Shown: piece after piece, positions 28,701-37,165 of the stretch
Layout of the letters: each line of letters starts with the position of its first letter
Position numbering within the stretch: position 1 is the first letter of the stretch
Source: Paragordius varius
Taxonomy: Eukaryota; Nematomorpha
Direction: 5' to 3'
DNA: 64,000 bases
Assembly (NCBI GenBank): GCA_964247055.1
Contig: OZ176058.1
Coordinates: 3,410,001 to 3,474,000, forward strand
Program-made: the position numbers and the translations under genes
The notes under the pieces: model-generated
The model's database searches: none
Seen by the model: only the letters and a program-made list of their open reading frames with translations
Told to the model about the DNA's origin: nothing

Positions 28701-30340
28701 AGAGATGTTTGTTAGTAATGCAAATATTTATTTATTTAAAATTGTAATTTTATAGTTTTATAGTTTTATAGGAAGTTAAGGTTTGAGCACGGTATTTTGT
28801 TTTACCGTAAAAATTAAAATTATACGGACAAAAGTGTAAAAATAAGACAAATATAAAACCTTAATTTTTCTCATATTTATTTAGTTACAATCGTAACTAT
28901 AGAATTTATTGTGTTAGTTCCATATATCTATTTCACACTTTGCCATTTAAAACAATGTACATTGAAATAAATTTTGATTAAAAAAGTACGGTTGCCTTTT
29001 AGAAAAACATATTTGTCTTCATATTTTCACGTTTTGTCCGTATAATTTGAAATTTTACTGTATTCGTAAAATTCAAATTTTTTCATTAATTTTATTAATA
29101 TATATTTTTTTAAATATCATAATTAGGGGTTATAGCGTAACTTCTCCATCAAATTTTGTATCCAGAAATGCTTATGGAAATACGACAGGAATCGAAACAT
29201 ATGTAGACGAATTTGGATTTGAAAGACCCGTTTTTAATAATAATACTAACGCCACGACGAATCATAATAGTATGGATCTATATATACCATTTACACTTAA
29301 ATTCACCCTTGAATAATTCACCCTGGAACTATTCAAAATAACCCTAAAAATAAATTGTGTTTTCAGGCTAATATAACTCATCATAAACATAAATCTATGA
29401 CATAGGATATATTATTTATTAAAATATAAAAAATATAGGTAGTTATTAATATTCGAAAAAACTTACTTTATTTTAGGGTGAATCGGAATTGTTCAAGGGT
29501 GAATTTGTCTGTAAATGGTATATAAAAATATATAATAGCAAATAAGTAAACGATTTCAAACTATTTGCCATTATGATATAATAGTATTTTAGGTTCATAT
29601 TTTATATTATAAGTTTATACGGTAAAAATTGATATTATAGAGACAAAGATGTTTTAAAAGACAATTTTTTTAAAAAAATGTCATCTAATTCATAGTATAT
29701 ATTTATCAGATATACCATATCATTACAAAGGTGAAATGATAATTGAGTCTGCTAACTATTTAAATCTGTTTTCCTTATTATGCCGCCAAAATAATGAATT
29801 ATATTTAAAAAACTAAATTTAATACAATATGGATATCAATAAAAATATTTGTTTTTTTAGATTTTACGTGTTGCCTCTATAATTACAATTTATAAGGTTA
29901 AAGTACTATTAACTAATAAACTTTGTTGTTTTCCTAGCTAAGATTGGGGTCGATTTGTCCCTATTTTGCAAATTCACCCGTAAATATTATTTTAAATTCA
30001 CCCTTAAACAATTAAACCTCAACTTAAAAATAAATTATATGTTTTGAAAAGCAAAATACACTTATATTTTTTGATATTTTTATGAAGAAATTTCGTTTAA
30101 AACCTATATAATATCGAAAAAATTAAAACTATATGGAAATCTTATCAATATTGAGTTAAAATATCCCCAAAACACATAAATTATAACTAGGGGATTCCAA
30201 AATGTTTCGACGGGTAAATTAAATGGCATATTTAAATTTTTTATCTGCATTTTTTAGGGGAACCCAATAAAAATTACATTGTTCAAACCGCTGAAGGCTC
30301 TGATCCACAATCTAACATTAATACAGTTTTAGGGGAATAA
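16716..30340 (+). CDS. Coiled-coil filament-like protein with lamin-type rod and prion-like tail, copy A
   Basis: Thirteen exons join in phase: 16716-17118, 18481-19214, 20378-20832, 23021-23162, 23385-23513, 24060-24437, 24524-24727, 25127-25241, 25709-25786, 26252-26539, 27738-27834, 29127-29269, 30258-30340 (3249 nt, 1082 residues). Residues 1-505 are Ser/Asn-rich and disordered. A continuous charged heptad region of about 350 residues follows (DELEQELKRQYERK to KYDNLQLRLNTWMRY). The last 200 residues are Asn/Tyr/Gly-rich. The rod length equals that of lamins, and QLKELENETYVKELSLRDRI followed by EELEYEL resembles lamin coil 1B. However, the classic coil 1A and helix-termination motifs are not convincing, and no lamin Ig fold is present. 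A cytoplasmic structural or scaffold role is inferred. The start is the ATG at 16716; a plausible acceptor (gcaacag) just upstream means this may be an internal exon. A golgin- or myosin-tail-like protein is the alternative. Confidence 0.78.
17216..17501. mobile_element. Family 1 MITE copy in an intron
   Basis: The left arm has AATGAAACTATACGGAAAAA. The right arm has TTTACGTTTTGTCCGCATAA and ends TTTTTACTG before TA. The element lies about 100 bases after the first exon of the filament-like gene. Confidence 0.65.
19776..20040. mobile_element. Family 1 MITE variant with TA flanks
   Basis: It starts CAGTAAAAATTTGAATTATA and ends ACAACTCTTACTG, with TA on both sides. The right arm carries a variant, TTGGTTGTCTTTTGAGATAA, which is repeated in the tandem array that follows. 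Confidence 0.7.
19950..20350. repeat. Tandem array of MITE right ends (about 115-base unit, about 3.5 copies)
   Basis: Four successive units start near 19950, 20058, 20176 and 20290. Each holds TTTAAACAAGTAyrGTTGG, TTGTCTTTTGAGATAAAAAA and, in the first three, the terminal TTTTTACTGTA. The fourth breaks off at about 20350, only 28 bases before the exon at 20378. The units are much more alike than separate MITE copies elsewhere, so they arose by local tandem duplication. Confidence 0.75.
20833..23020. other. Large intron of the filament-like gene; left edge of the duplication inside
   Basis: No exon is seen in these 2.2 kb. Around 21640-21960 the base composition is less AT-rich, without a recognisable protein. 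The tandem duplication begins near 22520 with a motif ctcgcttcgcg. The same motif starts copy B near 39947, so the duplication breakpoint lies inside this intron. Confidence 0.55.
25785..26226. mobile_element. Family 1 MITE that forms an intron, copy A
   Basis: The element begins CAGTAATATATTATATACAG and ends TTCAATTTTTACTG, with TA at 25783-25784 and 26227-26228. The intron is 25787-26251, so the element covers all but its last 25 bases, and the 5' splice site (A|GTAATA) lies in the terminal repeat. Its right half contains a second hairpin (26077-26199). Confidence 0.75.
26077..26199. repeat. Hairpin repeat nested in the intron MITE
   Basis: The left arm (gttaaaatccgtaagatagc, gataaaggaaaattaaatag) is complementary over about 50 bases to the right arm ending ggattttaacaactgtt. 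The loop is about 14 bases. Related sequence occurs near 9820-9990 and in copy B at about 44448-44555. Confidence 0.7.
26557..26903. mobile_element. Family 2 MITE, 16 bases after a 5' splice site (copy A)
   Basis: It starts CCATTTACAGTTTAAATTCA and ends CGAATTGTAAATGG, flanked by TATA on both sides. The ends hold repeated GGGTGAATTyrAATT blocks. The preceding exon ends at 26539, so the MITE sits almost on the donor site. The copy B equivalent is at 44947-45259. Confidence 0.75.
28150..28552 (+). mobile_element. Inverted-repeat element with hammerhead ribozyme, copy A (left arm mostly lost)
   Basis: The outer inverted repeats are ATTTTATGGAGATTATATTT followed by TAGCCTACCTTTGCAATTAG on the left, and the complement at 28505-28552. 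The right arm carries a hammerhead ribozyme. Compared with copy B, most of the left arm is missing between GAAGTCAT and the central CAACCGATTG. It has no coding sequence. The element lies in the intron 27835-29126. Small hammerhead retroelements (retrozymes) and Penelope-like elements are the known carriers of such ribozymes, but the foldback layout is not the usual retrozyme form. Confidence 0.75.
28363..28452 (+). ncRNA. Type I hammerhead ribozyme
   Basis: The conserved core is complete: CTGATGA (28393-28399), stem II GTCC/GGAC around an ACAACAA loop (28400-28414), GAAA (28415-28418), a minimal stem III in the palindrome ACGCGT (28418-28423) and cleavage-site C28424. Stem I is long: GTGTGA/TCACAC, an internal loop, CGTGT/ACACG, then ACAGTGTTTA/TAAACACTGT (28363-28372 with 28443-28452). 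The two-base stem III loop matches the minimal helix III known from Penelope-like and retrozyme hammerheads, which are thought to work best as dimers. Self-cleavage after C28424 is predicted, not shown. Confidence 0.88.
28805..29060. mobile_element. Family 1 MITE copy (duplication copy A)
   Basis: It starts CCGTAAAAATTAAAATTATA and ends GAAATTTTACTG, with TA on both sides. The same insertion is at 47302-47534 in copy B, so it predates the duplication. Confidence 0.75.
29287..29518. mobile_element. Family 2 MITE just after a 5' splice site (copy A)
   Basis: It starts CCATTTACACTTAAATTCAC and ends GAATTTGTCTGTAAATGG. The donor site at 29270 is only 17 bases upstream. A second family 2 copy (about 29968-30226) ends about 30 bases before the acceptor of the same intron. 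Copy B equivalents are at 47760-47975 and about 48425-48680. Confidence 0.7.
29968..30226. mobile_element. Family 2 MITE copy near a 3' splice site
   Basis: It has internal AAATTCACCC blocks at the left, AAAACACATAAATT near the right, and a decayed end AAATTAAATGGC. It lies just upstream of the last exon (30258-30340). Confidence 0.6.
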
Positions 30341-32411
30341 TTTTTCAAAACGCATTTCAATTTTTTAGTTTTCAAAATTCATATTAATTTTGATATATAT
30401 TATACCAATTTTTATTTTAATACTCGCATTTAGACAATTGATTTTTAATAACTATTTTTTATTACTAATAGTTTATTTAGAATTTGGTAAAAATTATATT
30501 TTATTACATTTTGTGTTTTATAGTACTTAGAGTTAATATATATTTATATTGAATTTTGAAATATTTTTAAAAATACAGTATGTACATTTATTCGGGCTAA
30601 TTCACAGTATAGTTGAATCTATTGACAACACAGAAGTGTATGGAAGAATATGTACAAAATGTTGTGATTAAACAATTTTTTCCAATCTTACATAACTTTG
30701 TTTTATTTGATTATGGACAACATTTGTTTTATGACACACGCTCCTGTATTACTAATTGGTTAACAATACTGTGAATAAGCCTGGATAAATAAGCAAATCA
30801 TGATATTTATTTATAATAATTCTATCCGGTTTTTGTGCAAAACTTATTTTTTATTTTATACATTCAAATAAATAAATATTAACATTTTTTACGATGAAGC
30901 ATATTAAAAAATTTAAATTTACAACGTCTACAATGGTAAAATTAATATTATACAGACATATAAAACTTAATGACAATAATTTGTAAAAAAGACAACTATA
31001 TTTTAATGAAAGTTAATTATTCTGACAATGAACCATTAAATTACATTGTAACGGACACTTAAACCTATATTTCCCATTTTGCGACAAATAGTAAGTTTTT
31101 CATTAAAATATGGTTGGTTGTCTTCAAAAAAAGTATTTGTCTTTTAGTTTTTACGTTGTGTCTTTAAGTTTTTATTTAATGTATTATTATAACAACTTTT
31201 AATATTTGAATCATGCCCTGTAAAGTTTTTTTGATATTCGGCCAACTCGTAAAAGTTGATCAATAAAATGAATAAACGACATATATATGTTGGCAACATA
31301 TATCATTAACTCACTAAACTTTCTTTAATTGTCGCGTTGACATTTTGGGGTAGTTTTTTACCTAAGATCTTTATTTAGTAAACAATATTAACCTTGTTTT
31401 GTTTTAAATTTAATTATCAAACCCCATTCTCCTGCATTAGTTAGACAATCTTATAGTTTTTAACTTCATCTAGAGTCCAAATTCAGATAATTCCAAATCA
31501 CGACTGGGCAAACAGCTGAAGTAAATTAATAAATATCGATTGCTGGTAGATTGTAATCTAAAAATTTCCAAATTTAATTGTTTATAATTATATGGCGGCG
31601 AACAGAGATATGATTTTTTTAAGATACTTTTTAAATTACACCCTTAAAACGCTAAAAAATATTTTGTTAAATTTGGCTTTATGCTAATAGTGTATTTTAT
31701 GACATATAAAAATTATATAGCTTTGAATCTTAAAACAACCTAAAAGGTCGTGTGTTGAAATTGAAGTTTTAATTATTTTATATTATGTGAATAGTTTTTA
31801 GCCATTAGTAAATGTAGATATCAGCCAACAGTTTGAGTAAGCTGAAATATTTAAATATTTTACATTTTAGTGTACCAAATTGTTAAAAACTTCGTTAAGT
31901 TGCAAAAAAAAACTCTTCCAAGAAATTTAAAGAAATGCTTTAATAAAATCGTACACTTTTCCAAAATATTACCAGAAGCAACATTTATATTGAATAAATT
32001 GGGAAATATATAATTTGTTTTTACAGCTTGCATTTACAAAATAATTATAAATTAAGTTTTCGTTGTAAACTGAAAAAAACTGACTTTGGAGATATATTTC
32101 TGATAATAACAGCCTGCCGTTTAAGATATTCTAGTAACCCGCTTTGTATAACTAGGAATTGCTGAGTCATTTAAACAGAATTTTATCACCTTATATAAAA
32201 ACAAATGAGATTTAGAAGACAAAATCAGCTATGTCAACACAAGTGCAAATAGTAGCTCTGCCTATTACAAACAATTTCTTATAATTGAACGTTAAAAATT
32301 TATAACAATTATTATATTATATAGAATATGAAGATTTTTTCGAAGAAAAAATCATTTTAAAAGAATATTATTGCTTTGTTAACGGTATACTAATCATCAG
32401 CTTAAAAAAAG
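30341..32411. other. Intergenic region between filament-like gene A and secreted-peptide gene A
   Basis: No exon is supported. It contains a 185-base inverted-repeat element (30596-30780) and family 1-like fragments near 30935-31190. The order is preserved in copy B (48786-50867). Confidence 0.6.
30596..30780. mobile_element. Short inverted-repeat element (copy A)
   Basis: The ends GCTAATTCACAGTAT and ATACTGTGAATAAGC are near complements, and inner segments also pair (ACAACACAGAAGTGTATGGA-like against the right arm). It is 185 bases and non-coding. The same insertion is at 49023-49206, so it predates the duplication. Confidence 0.6.
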
Positions 32412-32420
32412 TATATAAAG
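32412..32420 (+). promoter_or_regulatory. TATA box of secreted-peptide gene A
   Basis: TATATAAAG lies 63 bases before the ATG at 32483. The same element stands at the same distance in copy B. This fits a core promoter giving a short leader of about 40 bases. Confidence 0.55.
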
Positions 32421-32482
32421 ACGAGAGAAATCTAAACTGCCACAATTAATAATTTTGCATTTTTTATCACTCAAAAACAAAA

Positions 32483-34659
32483 ATGAATGTTAATTTGGGT
32501 TTTTTAACCTACGCTATCCTATTCAGTCTTTTTGCCCTTTTTACTGTTAAATGTGAAATCAAAGAATCCGATAAACCTGCGGCAGTCGAAGCCTGTGTCA
32601 AACATTATTCAACGTAAGTCCTTACAAGTCAATAGTTAGAGTTTTTTGAAAAAAAATATAAAAATTTAAGGGTAATTATTATTTTTATGATTAAAAGACA
32701 ACCCCACCATACTTTTTAATATTTAAATTTTTACTTACAGAGTTATGTATCCTTTATTTTATCAAAAATCTAATTTTTTTCCCCCTTAAATGGGTATAAA
32801 TATTTGGTAAATGATGGAAAAAACAAGAGTTCTATGGTATTTCTTATACTTTTTCGATGAAAATGATATTTGCTCTTGTTTTTTCCATTCTTTGCCAATA
32901 TTTATATCCATTTGATGAAAAAAATAAATTATTGATAAAATAAAGGATACATGGTATATACATGGAAAATTGACGGACAAAACGTAAATATATAAAGGCA
33001 AATATTTTTATCTAATAGACAATCATACTTTTTTACAGATAGCATTTACAGTAATTCACACTCGAACAATTCAAATTCCTAAAATAAGTTATGTCTTTTT
33101 AACGCTTTATTTTGAAATATTTTTAAAAAAAGAAATTTGTTTAAATAATGCTGAAAAAATAATAAACTATGTAGTAAAAATATACTAAAATTAATAATGA
33201 TCCCGAAAACACATAATTTATTTTTAGGGGGAATTTGAATTGTTCAAGGGCCAATTTGAATTGTAAATGGTATATAAAGTTTCCCATTTATAATTTTACA
33301 AATATAAACTCTATTTCATAATTTGCAATTATAAACAATTATTTATATTTCAGCAATCTGAGGTTTAAAAAGTTTAATCTTTAAAAAAAATATATGTCTT
33401 TAATTTTTACGCCTTATCCGTATTTAATATTAATTTTATTGTAAATTAGTGTGGTACTCACTAAAATTTTTAAAGGGCGGAAAAATTATATTTTAATCTT
33501 GTCTCAAGAGCTGTGGACAATATAATATGGGGATAAAATTTTATAGTTGTTTAATAACACATTCGTAGATGTTTATACTCAATAATAAATATCCATAAAT
33601 TTCTATAAAAAAGGCCCTATGCGGCCAGTGGGCCGCGGTTTGAGTAAAACTAATTATTTTAATTTTATACGCTTACAAAGTCTCCTGAGAAAGAGATATA
33701 TAATTGCATATAAATAATCCTTGAAATAAACGGAAGAATTAAAAATGTTGAGTTTATCAATTTTTTACGTATTTTTATTACGTATGTATGTAGATTTGGA
33801 TTCGGTAAACCTAAAATGTGCGCTAAGAATGCTGCCCGGTCAGCTTCCGAAAGACAATTTAAAAAGGTTGGAGGACTTAACAAGCAATGGACTTGTTTAA
33901 AAGATCCCCTTGGTTTAAAGAAAAAAATGTGCATGTGTGGAAAGTATATAATTTGTTCATATTTTTTATACAGTTCATAAAAAAAACTATTAAAAAAATG
34001 AAGTAAAAATATATGAGCTAGTGTCGTCTACATTTTTAGACTTAATAAATTTCTCTAGCAAAGATAAAATGTTTAATGATTGATTAATTGAGGATTATGT
34101 TTCATGGTCCCCATAATTATAAACTATAAGTGAAATGTTAAAATTACTTGCTACCTATAAACTTTTAAAATCTTTTTTTTGGGAACCTAAGGTAAAAATT
34201 GTATCCATAACATAATCCTTAAATAGTAAAAGAATGTCGCATTCGTTAAAAAATATCATGGATTTTACATTAAAAGCAACTCTTTTATATATTTTTTTGA
34301 ATTAATAGTTTTTTTTTATTATTTAAGCTATGTTAATTTAATGATTCAACTAATAATTAAGTTTAAGTAAAGGATTTAATCTTGTTATTGCTTTGATAAT
34401 GAAAAAATCTTTCCATTTCTGTAAGTTATTGAGTAAAAAAAAATTGTCCTTTTAAAGGAAACGTATTTTAAGTCGATATACTAGGCATAGATGAATTTTC
34501 TGTCTGTTTAACGGTTTAATTTATAGGCAAACAAATATTCTTATTTTAACATCTTTAATTAATTTGAGTAAATTAATTAATAATTCATACTTTTAATAAT
34601 TACTATTTAGGAGTTCGAACCCGCGTGAATCTGATTTTATAGAAGTGCACGAATGTTAA
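32483..34659 (+). CDS. Secreted cysteine-rich peptide, copy A
   Basis: Three exons join in phase: 32483-32613, 33794-33943, 34611-34659 (330 nt, 109 residues). The N-terminus (MNVNLGFLTYAILFSLFALF, then TVKC) is a clear signal peptide. The predicted mature chain is about 85 residues, basic, with six cysteines spaced C-x14-C-x23-C-x10-C-x-C-x15-C and ending in Cys. I do not recognise the family. The length, cysteine content and secretion fit an antimicrobial, venom-like, protease-inhibitor or signalling peptide, and sequence alone does not choose among them. A TATA box lies upstream. An inverted-repeat element sits in intron 1. Confidence 0.75.
32745..32952. mobile_element. Inverted-repeat element in intron 1 of the secreted-peptide gene (copy A)
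   Basis: Arms of about 85 bases begin ATGTATCCTTTATTTTATCA and end with the complement TTGATAAAATAAAGGATACAT, with a centre of about 40 bases. It is non-coding. The copy B equivalent is 51206-51416. Confidence 0.75.
33042..33270. mobile_element. Family 2 MITE (copy A)
   Basis: The left end is decayed (GCATTTACAGTAATTCACAC) and the right end clear (CCAATTTGAATTGTAAATGG). It lies in intron 1 of the secreted-peptide gene. The copy B equivalent is about 51500-51740. Confidence 0.6.
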
Positions 34660-34762
34660 CTATGAAAAGCACTGCAAGAACTCATTAGCCATTTTTTTTA
34701 GTTTTTTCATCATCAATTACATTTCTTATTCATATTTAGTTTATCGAATTATATAAATTATT

Positions 34763-34775
34763 TAAATAAATAAAT
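34763..34775 (+). terminator. Possible polyadenylation signal of secreted-peptide gene A
   Basis: Overlapping AATAAA hexamers (taaataaataaat) lie about 100 bases after the stop and are conserved in copy B near 53240. Confidence 0.4.
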
Positions 34776-35084
34776 TTACAGTAAAAATTAAATTTATACA
34801 CACAACACATAAAAAACAATACTTTTTTATAACAGAATTTAAATAAATCTTATCATTTTTGCAATTATAATTCAGCTAAAATTGATAAATTTGTTAGAGT
34901 ACACTTCCGATTACTACAAGTAATCTATGTCAAACTTTAATAATAAAACTAAAAATTAAAGTGCGAATTACAAATATTTAATACTTCGATAATTGGGGTA
35001 TATAAATAATCCAACTTAATTTAAATTCATATTTTCAAAAAACTACCCAGGGTCCCAATTTAAAATCATGCTTCTCTCCTGATA

Positions 35085-35454
35085 ATATCCTCAGTCAGAT
35101 CAGCCTACAGAAAATTTGTCCATGAAATCCTGCAAAATGTCTAATATTAACTACGCTGTGTCATTCATTCGCTCATTCAATACAACCAAAATATTAAAAA
35201 TTATAAATCAAACAATTTATTACAAATTGCCAAATGTAAAGTGAAAAAAAAGTGTAGCATAATAAATGAAACAAATTATAAAATATTATGGGGAAATGTA
35301 TAAGTACAAAGGTATGAGTGTAAAAGAATTATTGCACCAAGCGATTCGCTCTGCTTCTCACGTTTGAAAGTATAAAAATTACTTTTCGAATATACCATTA
35401 TATTGGCTGATTCAAATTCCAAAATTGCATCTTAAATAAAAACGAAATTATTAT
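35085..35454 (+). mobile_element. LINE 3' tail, inserted in copy A only
   Basis: About 370 bases match the end of the LINE fragment at 55010-55400. They include the last coding stretch (RSAYRKFVHEILQNV) and the 3' non-coding part with ccaagcgattcgctctgctt. Copy B has continuous sequence at this spot (about 53540-53600), so this is a 5'-truncated insertion made after the duplication. Confidence 0.65.
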
Positions 35455-36139
35455 CATGTCAGACTACTTCGACGCCATTTATACAATATTTGCAAAATAA
35501 CGTGTTCATTTAATTTTAAAAGTAAAATTAAAGCTTATTTTTTATTTAAATTACATCTAACGTTGATAAAAATAAAAAAGTGGTTTATTTGTATTAATTT
35601 TCAATTTAGCCAATGCACACATGTTACGTTGACTAAATTTTTACCTCTTTGGGTTTCGCCCAGGGCTTGAAACCTGTTCAAAAAAAGCGGAACTGAAACC
35701 GGGTCGATACCGCGTTGTTTCTTAAGAATTTAATAGGGAACTTAAACCGGGGTGATTCCTAAAAAATTTATCAACCTGTTCTTTACTTTTAGAATTGGTT
35801 CCATTTTCGGTTCCTGACTTTTGATTAGTTGATTTACTTCAAAAATATCACAATATTAATAATAATAATACAACGAGAGGGATGTAATATGAAGTGTGGG
35901 ATATTTATGATGGATTAATAAAGAAGTTCTGTTGTTTGTTATGCGTTAAATGTTTAGGATAAAGCATGCTAGTTTAAGATAGGTATTAAAAAACTGTAGA
36001 TATATTTAAATGAGGTTATTGTGCTCGTCATTGAGAATGATAAAAAAATCATTTCATAAAATCATCAAAGCAAAATTTAAAGGGTAGGGCATGGCTTTCC
36101 CTTTATCTAAAAATATAGGAATAAAAATAGTATTAAGTA

Positions 36140-37165
36140 AAAAACGTTAAAACGGATATAATTTCATGGCAAAAACAAAAGTCATATCAAATGACGCCAC
36201 ATGCTGACAATCAAAATGGGCTAACACTGTATAGAAACATTAGACAACTATATATATATTTAGGAGTCAAAATTAATAATCCTAAAATTAAACAAAGATT
36301 AGCCATATCCAGGGCTAAAATGAAATCAAATCGCAAGATATGGTCTTCACGAAAAATACCAAAACTACCCCCCAAAAAAATTTAATACAATAATATTCCC
36401 AAACGCAACCTATAGCTGTAAAAGCTGTTGGGTATGCAAAAATTCTGACCAAACAAACTATACAAGCTTTTAGGCAAACTTGTTGGAGAATGCTACTTGG
36501 TAGAAAAATGGACAGACAAACTCACTAATAAATGAATCAACCCTAAGATTACATTACTTCAAATGATAACATAATCCACGATAACAAATTGGAAATCATT
36601 CTTGCTTGGTAGAAGGTAAATTTAAAAGACTCAGAAGATGGTCAAAACAATTAACAGATGACACCCACCTTACAATCTCCAATCTGATCAATTTATCCTC
36701 AGACAAATCAGTCTACAGAAAATTTGTCTATGAAAGTCTTGCAAAAAAGTATAATATTAACTACGCTGTTTGGGGAACATATTTTGATTGTTGAAAACAT
36801 TATTTAATTGTTGAAAATATATGTTTGATTGTTGGAAACGCTCGTTCGATACAACCAAAATATTAACAATTATAAATCAAACAATTTATTATAAAGTGCC
36901 AGTTGTATAATCAAAAAAATATAGTGTAGCATAATAAATGAAACAAATTATAAAAAATATTATAGGGTCAAATGTATAAGTACAAAGATATATCATGTAT
37001 AGTATCTAAAAAAATCTTTATTTAATTTTAAATTTAAAAAATTATTGCACCAAGCAATTAGTGCTTCTCACGTTTGAAAATATAAAATTAAATTTTCCAA
37101 TATTCCATTATATTGGCTGATTCAAATTCCAAAATTATTGCATCTTAAATAAAAACAAAATTATT
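36140..37165 (+). mobile_element. Non-LTR (LINE) reverse transcriptase 3' fragment, copy A
   Basis: Conceptual reading gives TKVISND, then YLGVKINNPKIKQRLAISRA (about 36250-36310), IFPNATYSCK-like and CWRMLLG, and later KRLRRWSKQLTDDTHLTISN. These match the thumb and C-terminal region of LINE reverse transcriptases (the YLG block and the YGCESW-like block). The frame is broken by several indels and stops, so it is inactive. Only the end of ORF2 and the 3' tail remain; endonuclease and the YADD catalytic block are absent. Confidence 0.7.

Larger units (their letters stand above)
22520..37165 (+). repeat. Tandem segmental duplication, copy A
   Basis: Collinear with 39945-55400: the same exon series, intron MITEs, secreted-peptide gene and LINE fragment appear in the same order and strand. 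Matching exons differ at only a few percent of bases, mostly silent. The exon 24060-24437 versus 41641-42018 shows about ten changes, two of them changing a residue. Introns differ by many indels. Copy A alone has the LINE tail at 35085-35454 and a unique stretch at about 35690-35885. Confidence 0.9.
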
